43,381 nt of DNA from Candidatus Zhuqueibacterota bacterium. GTDB taxonomy: Bacteria > Zhuqueibacterota > Zhuqueibacteria > Zhuqueibacterales > Zhuqueibacteraceae. The notes beneath the pieces are model-generated. The model ran no database searches. It was not told the origin of the DNA and worked only from the letters and a program-made list of their open reading frames with translations. Below, piece after piece: positions 1-8,712 of the stretch (the stretch's first letter is position 1; each line of letters begins with the position of its first letter). The DNA lies in the NCBI GenBank assembly GCA_022616415.1, contig JAKEEU010000388.1, forward strand, positions 1-43,381, read 5' to 3'. The translations under genes and the position numbers were made by a program.

Positions 1-48
1 CGAATCCCAGTGGTTCCGATTCTAACCTTACGCTTGGAGGACACCCCA

Positions 49-709
49 ATGGTGGTCAAACTCAATCCGTCCAAACGTCAACGTCGTAACCGACGCCGGG
101 CCAAATCACGCGAAATTCTCTCACGGGAAAAGCTATCCATAAGAAAAATTACTGGGGCGACGCCGTATGGTTATGTCGAAGAGCATCTCACCCCCTTCGG
201 CGGTGTTTTGCCGCTCGAAAAGTTGTTCGATGCCCTCGAAGTCGAAGAGGTTTTTGCCGAGCATTTTATCGCGCCGGCGCGGACACCCGAGCTCGGCCAT
301 TGGCGCATGGTGAAAGGCGTTCTCGCTTTGCAGTTCATGGAAACGGTTCGAGCATAATCGCGCCTTTTTCCAAATCGCGATGTTCAGCTACAATCTTTGG
401 CGACACCTTAAAGCCTTTGCCAATGAAAAAGACGAAACGACCTGGAGTCTGAACACCAACGCGACCAGCCGGTTGCAATTTTTGCTGTTGGCGGCGAAAG
501 TTAATTTTCACAGTGCGCCGACAGAGATCAAATACTCGACGTATCTGCGGGTGAAGCCGACGCTGGATTATCTGTTTCAACGCCTGGATCATCTGCGTGC
601 CCATCGTGAAATTTGGCAGAAGCCGCTGGCGTCCACATCGAAAATTGCCCTGCGTCCGCGCGAGCGGGATCGTATCGTGCAAAAACTTTTGTGCACGGAA
701 GATGGTTGA
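49..709 (+). pseudogene. IS1380-like transposase remnant with internal deletion
   Basis: Two pieces of one transposase lie in different frames. The first piece (from ATG 49, behind a GGAGG at about 36-40) has a basic start and then TPFGGVLPLEKLF and GHWRMVKGVLALQF, which resemble the N-terminus of IS1380-type DDE transposases. At about 335-345 the similarity jumps to another frame (KRFEHNRAFFQIAMFSYNLW and onward to 709), which resembles the C-terminus of the same family. Together they give about 220 residues against more than 400 usual for the family, so the central DDE catalytic core is gone and the element cannot transpose by itself. The left end of the element is at or beyond the window edge and I could not find clear terminal inverted repeats. 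Confidence 0.7.
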
Positions 710-1144
710 AAGCAATTTTTGGCCATCGCCACGAAAATTCGGCGTGGCGTGCAGCTCAAAAAAGAATATTTTGCTGTTTTAGTAAAAATTTGGTTGAATG
801 AGGATGGTCAAAACGATCATTCAAAACTTCGCGGCGCAGAGGTACGCCCATGTGGGTTCGTTAAATACAGAGTGCATTGAAACCCATCCCACCACTCCCG
901 GCGGGTATCCTTCCACGCGTGAGCAAGACCCCAAAAGCACAGAGTTCGAGGTACATGCCCATCCGCACAATTTGGAAATGTTGGTAGTATTATAATGGCT
1001 TAGGGGTAATTTGCTACCCGAAAGTTGCTTTCATCTGTCCTTTTCCACAACTCTAAGCGGTAAATTCAGGCATGGCTGGCTGAGACTGATGAGGGGCCGA
1101 TCTTCGATTTTGACATTTGTTTACAGTAAATGAAAGAAGGAAAT
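710..1144. other. Gene-free stretch after transposase remnant
   Basis: No ORF here has a ribosome binding site or recognisable protein similarity. The first part may still belong to the right end of the IS1380-like remnant. The last 60 bases are AT-rich and probably hold the promoter of the membrane protein that starts at 1145. Confidence 0.4.
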
Positions 1145-1639
1145 ATGAATGGAGTTATTTCGATGCAGGAAATTATTTCTATCGTTGTCTACTGGATTGT
1201 CGTACCAGTGATAATACTGTCATTGTTTCTGTTTGCGTCTACTATTGCCGCACGCGCTCCAAAGCCCGAATCAAAAACTTCGGCCAAAGCAGGATTATGG
1301 ACGGGTCTTATCTTGTTCATCGTTTACGTCATCAGTCAATTAGACTCATTGCAAGAACCCAACTTTACTGTAATTGGGATAGGGGGCATTAAATTTTGGC
1401 CGGTAGTTTATGGAACTATTTTTGGCTTCTTATCACTATTAGGCGTTAGACTTCTGTTGCCAACCCGGCAAGTTGGCTTTATTGTTTTGATTTTAGCCGC
1501 CGCCAGCACTTGTTCTCTTTACAGTTATATTTTCATTGCTGATATAAGAAATACCGTGCTCGCGTTGACTTTGGGAGCGGGACTTGGCGCACTTTTTCAT
1601 GTGGTGATTCTGCCCTCTTCTGTCAAAGAGCTGTTTTGA
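1145..1639 (+). CDS. Small hydrophobic membrane protein, unknown function
   Basis: Encodes 164 residues. The ATG at 1145 was chosen over one 15 bases upstream because a GAAGG lies about 5 bases before it. The chain has about five hydrophobic segments: near the start (IISIVVYWIVVPVIILSLFL), around residues 45-65, 80-105, 110-130 and 135-155. It therefore looks like an integral inner-membrane protein with short loops. I do not recognise the family and see no catalytic motif. It stands alone between a transposase remnant and the duplicated end of the permease gene, so context gives no functional clue. Base composition is more AT-rich than the ABC genes to its right. Confidence 0.6.
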   Translation: MNGVISMQEIISIVVYWIVVPVIILSLFLFASTIAARAPKPESKTSAKAGLWTGLILFIVYVISQLDSLQEPNFTVIGIGGIKFWPVVYGTIFGFLSLLGVRLLLPTRQVGFIVLILAAASTCSLYSYIFIADIRNTVLALTLGAGLGALFHVVILPSSVKELF

Positions 1640-1651
1640 TGTAAAGCCAAA

Positions 1652-1799
1652 GGCCGTCATGCTTCGGCGCGCAGCACCTCGAGCGGCGGCCGGTCGATGA
1701 TGCCGCGGCTGTTCGTCATGCCGATCAGCATCGTCAAGCCCATGATGAAAATCAAGATGATCAGCATCGGCAGGAACGCCGGCGCGAAGCTGGTTTTGA
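1652..1799 (-). pseudogene. Duplicated 3' end of the ABC permease gene (copy A)
   Basis: This 148-bp stretch repeats, at roughly 90 percent identity by eye, the last ~47 codons and stop of the permease gene (copy B at 2624-2771). The translated end KTSFAPAFLPMLIIL...PLEVLRAEA differs from the full gene at only four residues. It is not preceded by the rest of a permease gene; instead the LamG lipoprotein gene ends just before it. It is thus a gene fragment left by duplication or by recombination with a paralogue. Confidence 0.85.
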
Positions 1800-1810
1800 G
1801 AAGGAGACTT

Positions 1811-2599
1811 TTATCCTTCCAAGCTCGGCCTTTTCTTTCTGTGCTCATAGATATCTCGAATTTCATTGATGGAAAGCACGCGGTTGAAGATTTGAACTTC
1901 ATCAATGACGCCCTTAAAATGATCGTCAATATCATAAACTTCACTGGCATATATCGCGCCGAAGCGCAGGTTGTACCGGTTGAAATTCACCGAATCAATC
2001 GGTGTTCCCGTGGCCACTTCGCTGCCATTCAAGTAAAGGCGCGCGGCCGTTCCATCAAAGGTTCCGGTGATGAAATAAAATCCGGCGGCCGGAAACGCAT
2101 TCGTGAGAAAAGTCCGGCTTCTTTCACCATGTTGCTCATAGACCGCAAAACGTAACGCATTCGTTGTTTCGCCGGGCAGAGCATCGAACATGCCGGGCGG
2201 AAGATTGCGATCATCGTGGGCAAAGAAAAAGCCTCCGCTTGCCGAAGCCCCGTCACTCTTGCCGACGAAAGCATTAAATTCACCGCTGTTTTGCCGGGGA
2301 TCGATGAATATCCAGAGCGCGATGGTGAACAATCGCAAGTTCAGGCTGGGTGCATCAGGAATTTCAACATAATCATCCAGCCCATCCAACTGAAATCCCT
2401 TCCCTAAGAAACCCCGGCCGAAGGTGGTTCCATTTCTAAGGGCCCCGTGATTCTTTCCAATTTTATCTATGGCATTTCCTTCTGCCGGCCACCAACTGAC
2501 TAAACCTGGTGGCAAAGACGGAGACTTTTTGCAGCCGGCTAATAGGAGGCATCCGAAAATGAGCGCGGCTATAAATAAGAATTTGAGCTTGTTCTGCAT
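1811..2599 (-). CDS. LamG-domain lipoprotein
   Basis: A predicted lipoprotein of 262 residues. The start was set at ATG 2599 because an AAAGGAA lies 8 bases before it and the protein then begins with a standard signal peptide (MQNKLKFLFIAALIFG) ending in a lipobox LLAG|C. The mature part opens with LVSWWPAEGNAIDKIGKNHG and DGLDDYVEIPDAPSLNL and ends with FKGVIDEVQIFNRVLS, the pattern of concanavalin-like LamG/pentraxin jelly-roll domains that bind sugars or act as adhesion modules on exported proteins. No second domain is visible, so the target is unknown. The gene sits between the full permease 3' end and its duplicate, which suggests it arrived with, or caused, that duplication. Confidence 0.8.
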   Translation of the reverse strand: MQNKLKFLFIAALIFGCLLLAGCKKSPSLPPGLVSWWPAEGNAIDKIGKNHGALRNGTTFGRGFLGKGFQLDGLDDYVEIPDAPSLNLRLFTIALWIFIDPRQNSGEFNAFVGKSDGASASGGFFFAHDDRNLPPGMFDALPGETTNALRFAVYEQHGERSRTFLTNAFPAAGFYFITGTFDGTAARLYLNGSEVATGTPIDSVNFNRYNLRFGAIYASEVYDIDDHFKGVIDEVQIFNRVLSINEIRDIYEHRKKRPSLEG

Positions 2600-2623
2600 G
2601 GCACACATTCCTTTCGGTCTTTT

Positions 2624-2771
2624 GGCCGTCACGCTTCGGCGCGCAACACTTCGAGCGGCGGCCGGTCGATGATGCCGCGGCTGTTCAGCATGCCGATCAG
2701 CATCGTCAATCCCATGATGACAGTCAAAATGATCAGCATCGGCAAAAGCGCCGGTGCGAAGCTGGTTTTGA
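2624..2771. repeat. Copy B of the 148-bp direct repeat (within permease gene)
   Basis: This is the 3' end of the permease gene, including stop codon and the following GGCC, matched by copy A at 1652-1799. The repeats are direct and flank the LamG lipoprotein gene, 972 bases apart. Confidence 0.85.
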
Positions 2772-5175
2772 ACACGAACACGGCCAGCGCCCAGCTCGCG
2801 GCGGCCGCGAGCAGCAAGCCGGTGAGCGCGGCGAAACCGCCGAGGAAAAAATATTCAACCGCCATGATGCGGAAAACTTGCCGGCGGTTGGCCCCGAGCG
2901 TGCGCAACAGCACGCTTTCCTGAATGCGCTGATAGCGGCTGGTGATCACCGCGCCGGCGAGAACCAGCAGCCCGGTCATGATGCTGAACAACGCCATAAA
3001 ACGAATCACGAACGACGCTTTGCTCAAAATCGCGTCGACCGTGTTGAGAATGAGCGCGAGATCGATGCCGGAAACATTCGGAAAGCGCCGCACCATGGCT
3101 TGCTGCAGCGCCGCGGATTGCGCGTTGGACGGCGCGCGGGTCACGATCACGTGAAATTGCGGCGCCGCCTCCAGCACGCCGCGCGGAAACAGCACGTAAA
3201 AGCTCGGCATCATGCGCTGCCAATTGACTTCCCGCACACTGCCGACTCTTGTGGTGATGGGCACGCCTTGCACGTCGAACACCAATTCATCTCCCACCTT
3301 GACTTTCAGCTCCTCGGCAATGTCCTTCTCCAGCGAAACATAAATCGTGTCATTCTGCTGGTCGGCGCTTTTCTGAAATTTTCCGGCAATGAGCGTTTCA
3401 TTGTCATTCAGGCTGTCGCGGTAGGAAGAGCGGTATTCGCGGCGCAAAGCCCATCCCGAAATCCCCGCCGTTGAATCTTTCTGCAGCTCGCGCACGTCCT
3501 TGCCGTTTATCTGCTCCAACCGCATGGTCACGATCGGCACCTGTTGCATCACCGGCAGACCTTCGGCGCGAATGAGCGCGGCAACTTCAGCCTGCTGATC
3601 CGGCTGAATGTCGAAAAAAACGAGATTGGGCTGTTGATCGGCGCCGGTCAATGAAACTTGCCGCAGCAGCGTGTGTTGGGTGAGATAAAGCGTCGAGATC
3701 AAGAAAGCGCCGAAGCCGATGGCGAGCATCATCATCAGCGTTTGATTGTGCGGGCGAAACAGATTGGCCAATCCCTGCCGCCAGGTGTAGCTCCAACCCT
3801 CCGGAAAAAATTTTCGCGTGAAAACCGTCAGCAATTTTGCCGCGGCACTGAGCAATCCGAAGGCGGCCCCGACCGCCAGCGCGAAGATGATGCCTTGCAG
3901 CCAGCCGCGCATTTGCCGCATCGCAAAACCGCTGACGGCGGCGGCGATCAGCGCATACAACAGCCAGCGCCATGAATCTTTATGAATGGCCGCGGCTTCG
4001 TAATCCGAGCGCAGCGTCAGCAACGGCGAGATATTGCGAATGGAAATCAACGGCAGCAGCGCGAACAGCAAGGCCATTGCCAAGCCGGCGAGCATGCCTT
4101 CGCCGATGGCCGGCCACGAAATGGCGGCTTCGAGCTTCACGGGCAGAAAATCACTGAGCACGCCGGGCAGCAGCGTTTGGATATAAACGCCGATCACCGC
4201 GCCCACAACGGAGCCGATCACGCCCAGGGCCAACGCTTGAATCAAGAAGATGTTGAACGTCTGCCGGGTTGCCGCGCCCAAACAGCGCAGGACGGCGATC
4301 ACGCTCAATTTTTGCTTGATATAAACATGCACGGCGCTCGCGACGCCGACGCTGCCGAGCAACAGGGCGATAAAGCCGACGAGATTGAGGAAGTTCGCCA
4401 AATTCTGCATGGCCTCGCCCAAGTCTGCTTTGCGGCTGGCGACGGTTTCACGGCGCAGCCGCTGCTGATCGAGATGCGGTTTGATGGTTTCGACTAATTT
4501 TTTAGCATCGACGGCGCGAACAAATTTGAAATAGGCGGCGTAAGTGATTTGGCTGCCGCGCTGCACCAATTGCGTTTGCTCGAGATAGCTCAGGGGAAAA
4601 TAAACGCGCGGGCCGATAAAAGCATTCGCGGCGGATTCGCCCGGCATTTTTTTGAGCCGGCCAACGATGCGAAACTGCACCGCGCCAACCTTGATCGAAT
4701 CGCCAACTGCAGCGCCGTATTGCAGCATGAGCGCGTCATCGACCAACGCGTTTTGGCCGGTTCGAAATGATTTGGCCGCTGCTGCCGGCGCCGTCTCGAA
4801 GTCGCCGTAAAATGGAAAATCACCGGCAAGCGCGCGGATGCGGGCCAAGCGCGTGCCGTTGCTTTTGGGGAAATATACCATTGAAGAAAAGCCCACTTCA
4901 CGGGATTGCTCGCCGCCGAGTGAATCAAACAACGCCTCGGTTTCCGCGGCAAAGGGCTGCCGGCTGCGAATCAACAGGTCCGCGCCTAACAGTGATTTCG
5001 CCTGCTCGTCGATTGCGGCTTCGAGGTTTTTGCCCAGCGAGCTGATGGCGACCAAGGCGGCAATGCCCAGCGCGATGGAGGACATGAACAGCAAAAGCCG
5101 CCGGCGGTGATTGCGGCTGTCGCGCGCCGCCATCCGCCAAATCCAGGGATCGAAAAAAGAAAAGTTGATAGCCAT
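2629..5175 (-). CDS. ybbP: ABC transporter permease, YbbP/FtsX type
   Basis: An 848-residue inner-membrane permease with two FtsX-type domains. A first hydrophobic segment (LLFMSSIALGIAALVAIS) is followed by a large periplasmic region. A block of several helices around residues 250-470 comes next, then a second periplasmic region. A last three-helix FtsX block (about 715-830) ends in the characteristic IDRPPLEVLRAEA. Length and order match E. coli YbbP (about 800 residues). Members of this group work with a LolD-like ATPase in envelope processes rather than classic solute import; the substrate is not known. The start codon is two bases after the stop of the ATPase gene, so the two are translationally coupled. 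Its 3' end is duplicated downstream. Confidence 0.9.
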   Translation of the reverse strand: MAINFSFFDPWIWRMAARDSRNHRRRLLLFMSSIALGIAALVAISSLGKNLEAAIDEQAKSLLGADLLIRSRQPFAAETEALFDSLGGEQSREVGFSSMVYFPKSNGTRLARIRALAGDFPFYGDFETAPAAAAKSFRTGQNALVDDALMLQYGAAVGDSIKVGAVQFRIVGRLKKMPGESAANAFIGPRVYFPLSYLEQTQLVQRGSQITYAAYFKFVRAVDAKKLVETIKPHLDQQRLRRETVASRKADLGEAMQNLANFLNLVGFIALLLGSVGVASAVHVYIKQKLSVIAVLRCLGAATRQTFNIFLIQALALGVIGSVVGAVIGVYIQTLLPGVLSDFLPVKLEAAISWPAIGEGMLAGLAMALLFALLPLISIRNISPLLTLRSDYEAAAIHKDSWRWLLYALIAAAVSGFAMRQMRGWLQGIIFALAVGAAFGLLSAAAKLLTVFTRKFFPEGWSYTWRQGLANLFRPHNQTLMMMLAIGFGAFLISTLYLTQHTLLRQVSLTGADQQPNLVFFDIQPDQQAEVAALIRAEGLPVMQQVPIVTMRLEQINGKDVRELQKDSTAGISGWALRREYRSSYRDSLNDNETLIAGKFQKSADQQNDTIYVSLEKDIAEELKVKVGDELVFDVQGVPITTRVGSVREVNWQRMMPSFYVLFPRGVLEAAPQFHVIVTRAPSNAQSAALQQAMVRRFPNVSGIDLALILNTVDAILSKASFVIRFMALFSIMTGLLVLAGAVITSRYQRIQESVLLRTLGANRRQVFRIMAVEYFFLGGFAALTGLLLAAAASWALAVFVFKTSFAPALLPMLIILTVIMGLTMLIGMLNSRGIIDRPPLEVLRAEA

Positions 5176-5177
5176 TT

Positions 5178-5903
5178 TTAGATTGCTTCAGCAAACATTT
5201 TCTCGGTATATTTGTTATTAGTCGGCTCATCCGCCATGACGACGCCGCCTTTCAGGCGAATAATGCGCTGCGTTTTTTGCGCCAATTCCACGTTGTGCGT
5301 CACCAACACCAGCGTGGTGCGCGCTTCGCGATTCAAATCAAAGAGCAGGTGCACGATTCGCTCGCTGGTTTCGGCGTCGAGGTTGCCGGTCGGCTCATCG
5401 GCGAAGAGAATTTTCGGACGATTGATAAAAGCGCGGGCCAGGGCCACGCGCTGTTGTTCGCCGCCGGAAAGCTGCGCGGGATAATGCTGCAGGCGTTTTT
5501 CCAAACCGACGCGCTGCAACATGTCGGCGGCGCGGGCTTTGATTCGGCTTTCGCGCCGCAACTCGAGCGGCACCATGACGTTTTCCAGCGCCGTTAAAGT
5601 CGGCATGAGCTGAAAGTTTTGAAAGACAAACCCGACTTGCTCATTGCGAACTTTGGCCCGTTCATCTTCGTTTAAATGGTCAAGCTCGATGCCGTTGACG
5701 GCCACGGAACCCGTGCTCGGGCGATCCAAACCCGCGCACAAACCGAGCAAAGTCGTTTTGCCGCTGCCGGAGGGCCCGACGACGGCGCAGGTAGCCGCTT
5801 CTTGCAATGCAAAGGTGACGTGACTGAGCACGGTCAAAGTGCGATCACCGCTGGTGTAGCTCTTGCTTAAATTTTTGACGCTTAAAACCGGAGAAGAAGT
5901 CAT
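5178..5903 (-). CDS. ybbA: ABC transporter ATP-binding protein, YbbA/LolD type
   Basis: A 241-residue ATPase partner of the downstream permease. Walker A is GPSGSGKT (residues 43-50), the Q-loop region is FVFQNFQLMPTL, the signature is LSGGEQQRVALARAF, and Walker B is ILFADEPTGNLD followed by the switch histidine in LVLVTHN. The sequence belongs to the MacB/LolD/YbbA branch. The gene comes first in a two-gene unit and the esterase tesA is divergently transcribed, as in E. coli where ybbAP and tesA are neighbours. The C-terminal ~20 residues (after GGVVMADEP) are not conserved in the family. Confidence 0.93.
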   Translation of the reverse strand: MTSSPVLSVKNLSKSYTSGDRTLTVLSHVTFALQEAATCAVVGPSGSGKTTLLGLCAGLDRPSTGSVAVNGIELDHLNEDERAKVRNEQVGFVFQNFQLMPTLTALENVMVPLELRRESRIKARAADMLQRVGLEKRLQHYPAQLSGGEQQRVALARAFINRPKILFADEPTGNLDAETSERIVHLLFDLNREARTTLVLVTHNVELAQKTQRIIRLKGGVVMADEPTNNKYTEKMFAEAI

Positions 5904-5934
5904 AACGAGTTGAGATTGGTTGTTTGTAACTATT

Positions 5935-6060
5935 CAACGATTCACCCCGATTGCCGGGGTTAGGACTGCAAGTAATCCCGCCGCGGCGGGGTCATCGTGG
6001 AACGATCTTGTTAATATCAAGCACGCTGCTAGTGCGAAACAGGATTCTTCCAGAATGACA
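5935..6060. repeat. Palindromic intergenic repeat between ybbA and tesA
   Basis: The divergent intergenic region contains short GC-rich inverted repeats, including CCCCGATTGCCGGGG near 5945 and CCCGCCGCGGCGGG near 5979. A stretch reading AGGATTCTTCCAGAATGACA follows near 6043. These look like dispersed repeat units, not promoter elements. Any promoters for ybbA and tesA would have to be on either side; I could not assign them. Confidence 0.45.
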
Positions 6061-6174
6061 TGCGAGAGGATGGCTGAATAGTTAATAGTTTGCCATAAAA
6101 TAATTTTGTCTTGCATTAAAGAGAATACGCTCTGCTACGATCAAAGTTTCCAATTTACGAAAACCGGAGATAAA

Positions 6175-6870
6175 ATGCGACTTGCGATTTTTGCTTTGAA
6201 ATTTGCGCTTTTGCTTGCGGTTGCCGGAAATAGCCTGGCTGTGGCCGCGATGAAAACCGAAATTCGGCGCGCGACGGCGATTGACGGCACGAAGAAAGCC
6301 GCGGCGGCGAAAACGATTCTGTTTTTGGGAAATAGCCTGACCGCGGGTTACGGCCTCGATCCGGAGTCGGCGTTTCCGGCGCTCATTCAGCAAGAAATCG
6401 ATTCGCTAAAATGGAATTTTCAAGTCATCAACGCCGGTTTGAGCGGCGAAACCTCGTCGGGCGGGTTGCGCCGGGTGGATTGGCTGCTGCAGCGCCGCGT
6501 TGATATTCTGGTGCTCGAATTGGGCGGCAATGACGGCTTGCGCGGAATCACGCTGGATTTGACGAAGAAGAATCTGCAAGCCATTATCGACCGCGTCAAA
6601 GCGAAGTACCCGGCGGTGAAGGTCGTGATTGCCGGCATGGAGGTGCCGCCGAATCTCGGGCCGGAATACACCGCGCAATTTCGCACGCTATACGCCGAGC
6701 TGGCCAAAAAGAATAACGCGCTTTTGATTCCATTCCTGCTGGAAGGCGTGGGCGGCGACCCCAAATTGAATCTGCCCGACGGCATTCATCCCACCGCCGA
6801 GGGGCATCGCCTCGTCGCAAAAAATGTGTGGAAAGTCTTGATGCCGTTGCTCAAATCCATGCAAAAGTGA
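6175..6870 (+). CDS. tesA: SGNH-family arylesterase / acyl-CoA thioesterase, TesA-like
   Basis: A secreted or periplasmic SGNH hydrolase of 231 residues. The start at ATG 6175 is preceded by GGAG and gives a signal peptide (FALKFALLLAVAGNSLAVAA). The family blocks are all present: LGNSLTAGYG with nucleophile Ser54 (block I, with Asn where GDSL proteins have Asp), SGETS (block II), GGND (block III) and DGIHP with the catalytic Asp/His pair (block V). TesA enzymes hydrolyse esters, lysophospholipids and acyl-CoA thioesters. The divergent ybbA-ybbP pair supports the assignment, since the three genes are adjacent in many bacteria, perhaps because the exporter moves a hydrophobic substrate or product. 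The enzyme itself is clear; its substrate is not. Confidence 0.9.
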   Translation: MRLAIFALKFALLLAVAGNSLAVAAMKTEIRRATAIDGTKKAAAAKTILFLGNSLTAGYGLDPESAFPALIQQEIDSLKWNFQVINAGLSGETSSGGLRRVDWLLQRRVDILVLELGGNDGLRGITLDLTKKNLQAIIDRVKAKYPAVKVVIAGMEVPPNLGPEYTAQFRTLYAELAKKNNALLIPFLLEGVGGDPKLNLPDGIHPTAEGHRLVAKNVWKVLMPLLKSMQK

Positions 6871-6882
6871 AAGAAAAAATCC

Positions 6883-8085
6883 TTGTCAAATTCCAATCAA
6901 GCCTGCCTCGACGGTATTCGCATCCTCGATCTTTCGCGCGTTTTGGCCGGGCCGTTTTGCACGCAGTTGCTCGGCGATCTCGGCGCGGAGGTGATCAAAA
7001 TCGAGCAGCCCGGCAATGGCGATGACACCCGGCAATGGGGGCCGCCGTGGTTTCACGGCGAGTCGGCGTATTATCTCTCCTGCAACCGCAACAAGAAAAG
7101 CGTGACGGCCAATTTGCAAACCGAAGCCGGACGCGGCCTCATTCGACAAATGGCGCTGCATTGCGACGTGCTGGTGGAAAATTTTAAAGTCGGCACGATG
7201 GAGAAATGGGGACTCGGTTATGCAGCATTGTGTGAGCTAAATCCGCGGCTGATTTATTGCGCGATCACGGGCTACGGACAAACGGGGCCATTGGCGTCGC
7301 GACCGGGTTACGATTTCATCATTCAGGCGCAGGGCGGCATCATGAGCCTCACCGGCGAGGCCGGGGGCGAGCCGAGCAAAGTCGGCGTGGCGATTGCCGA
7401 CATTGTCACCGGGCTGTATGCGCTCAACGCGATTCTTGCCGCGCTGTTTCACTGCGAGCGCACCGGCGAGGGCCAATTCATCGACGTCGCGCTGTTGGAT
7501 GCGCAGGTTTCCTGGCTGGCGAACGTGGCGATGAATTACCTGATTTCAGGAGAGCCGCCCAAGCGCTACGGCAATGCGCATCCGAACGTTGTGCCGTACC
7601 AAACTTTTGCGACGGCGGAGGGGCATCTTGCGCTCGGCGTCGGCAACGACGCCCAATTCCAGCGCTTGTGCGAGCAGCTCGGCCTGCCGGAGCTGGCGCT
7701 AGATTCGCGCTTTCGCACCAACGCCGGCCGCGTGCAAAATCGCGACGTGCTGATTGCGCAACTACAAAAGATTTTTCTCCAAAGAACGGCAGCGGAATGG
7801 GTCGAGCAACTGACAGCCGCCGGCATTCCGGCGGGGCCAATCACCAACGTAGCGCAAATTTTGGCCGACCCGCAAATCGCCGCGCGCGAGATGGTGGTTG
7901 AAATAATGCATGCTTCCGGCGCGCCGCTGAAACTGCTCGGGCCGGCGCCGAAATTTTCCGCCACGCCGGCGCGCGTGCAATCACCGCCGCCGCTGCTGGG
8001 GCAGCACACGGAGGAAGTTTTGCGAAAGTTGCTGCAGATGAATAATGACCAGATTCATGAACTTCGTCAGCAAGAAGTAATTTGA
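6883..8085 (+). CDS. Class III CoA-transferase (CaiB/BaiF/Frc family)
   Basis: A 400-residue family III CoA-transferase, which moves CoA between carboxylic acids through aspartyl anhydride and thioester intermediates. It opens with GIRILDLSRVLAGPFCTQLL and GDLGAEVIKIEQP, the usual N-terminal pattern. Asp173 (in AIADIVTGLYA) matches the catalytic Asp169 of formyl-CoA transferase. The only start that keeps this N-terminus is TTG 6883, which lies 12 bases after the tesA stop and has a weak purine-rich leader, so it is probably co-transcribed with tesA. The family includes carnitine, formyl, succinyl and benzylsuccinate CoA-transferases; the sequence alone does not identify the substrate. Confidence 0.9.
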   Translation: MSNSNQACLDGIRILDLSRVLAGPFCTQLLGDLGAEVIKIEQPGNGDDTRQWGPPWFHGESAYYLSCNRNKKSVTANLQTEAGRGLIRQMALHCDVLVENFKVGTMEKWGLGYAALCELNPRLIYCAITGYGQTGPLASRPGYDFIIQAQGGIMSLTGEAGGEPSKVGVAIADIVTGLYALNAILAALFHCERTGEGQFIDVALLDAQVSWLANVAMNYLISGEPPKRYGNAHPNVVPYQTFATAEGHLALGVGNDAQFQRLCEQLGLPELALDSRFRTNAGRVQNRDVLIAQLQKIFLQRTAAEWVEQLTAAGIPAGPITNVAQILADPQIAAREMVVEIMHASGAPLKLLGPAPKFSATPARVQSPPPLLGQHTEEVLRKLLQMNNDQIHELRQQEVI

Positions 8086-8152
8086 GCGGAAAATAATCTT
8101 GTTTTTCTCAAAAAAATGTGTATTATGTAGTGAAGTTGGTTGAAGCGCAATC

Positions 8153-8605
8153 GTGCGGGTAAAAAGGCAAAATTGGAATAGAATCCTGGCATTGATATTG
8201 TCATCGGAAGCTTACGACCGGCTCGAACAAAAGTTTGGCAAGGAAGGGGCCAAGGAGATTGTCAACGTTTTGGATGCTTCGCTTCAGGCCGTAGACAATA
8301 AAGTGGACAAGGCCATCGAAGGCATCAAGGACAAAGCTGATTTTCTGATTACCCAAAAGAAATTCGAGCTGAAAGACGAGCTAACAAAAGAGCTGGCAAC
8401 AAAGTCAGATATTGTGCGGTTGGAAGGCGAGATTAATTTAGTTAGACAAGAAATAAGTATCGTGCGGGAAGAGATGAAAACCAACAAGATCGAGCTTGAT
8501 CGCAAATTCACCATTATGTTTCTCATTCTCCTTTTCACCACCATTTTTTTAAATCAGAATGCGCTCAAATTCATCGCCGAACTGTTGGGGTTGATCAAAC
8601 CATAG
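8153..8605 (+). CDS. Coiled-coil protein with C-terminal membrane anchor
   Basis: About 150 residues from a GTG at 8153; a shorter start cannot be excluded because no good ribosome binding site is visible. The first third contains SSEAYDRLEQKFGKEGAKEI. A long charged, heptad-like stretch (residues 45-125, rich in K/E/L/I) suggests a coiled coil, and the C-terminus has one hydrophobic segment (FTIMFLILLFTTIFLNQN). This layout resembles DUF1640-type proteins, which carry a coiled coil and a tail anchor; the assignment is tentative. It lies alone between the CoA-transferase and serA. Confidence 0.6.
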   Translation: MRVKRQNWNRILALILSSEAYDRLEQKFGKEGAKEIVNVLDASLQAVDNKVDKAIEGIKDKADFLITQKKFELKDELTKELATKSDIVRLEGEINLVRQEISIVREEMKTNKIELDRKFTIMFLILLFTTIFLNQNALKFIAELLGLIKP

Positions 8606-8712
8606 TGACTATCGACTTTCACTTTCCTACCTAATTTCATGGTTAGGCGATGACCGTCTCTCCATGACAACCTCGCTTCGATTTTTCTTGTTTCAAGGAA
8701 AACACTTTATCT

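Noticed and set aside
335..358. Transposase frame change as programmed frameshifting
   Set aside because: IS1380-type transposases are made from one frame, and a large central part is absent, so internal deletion explains it better.
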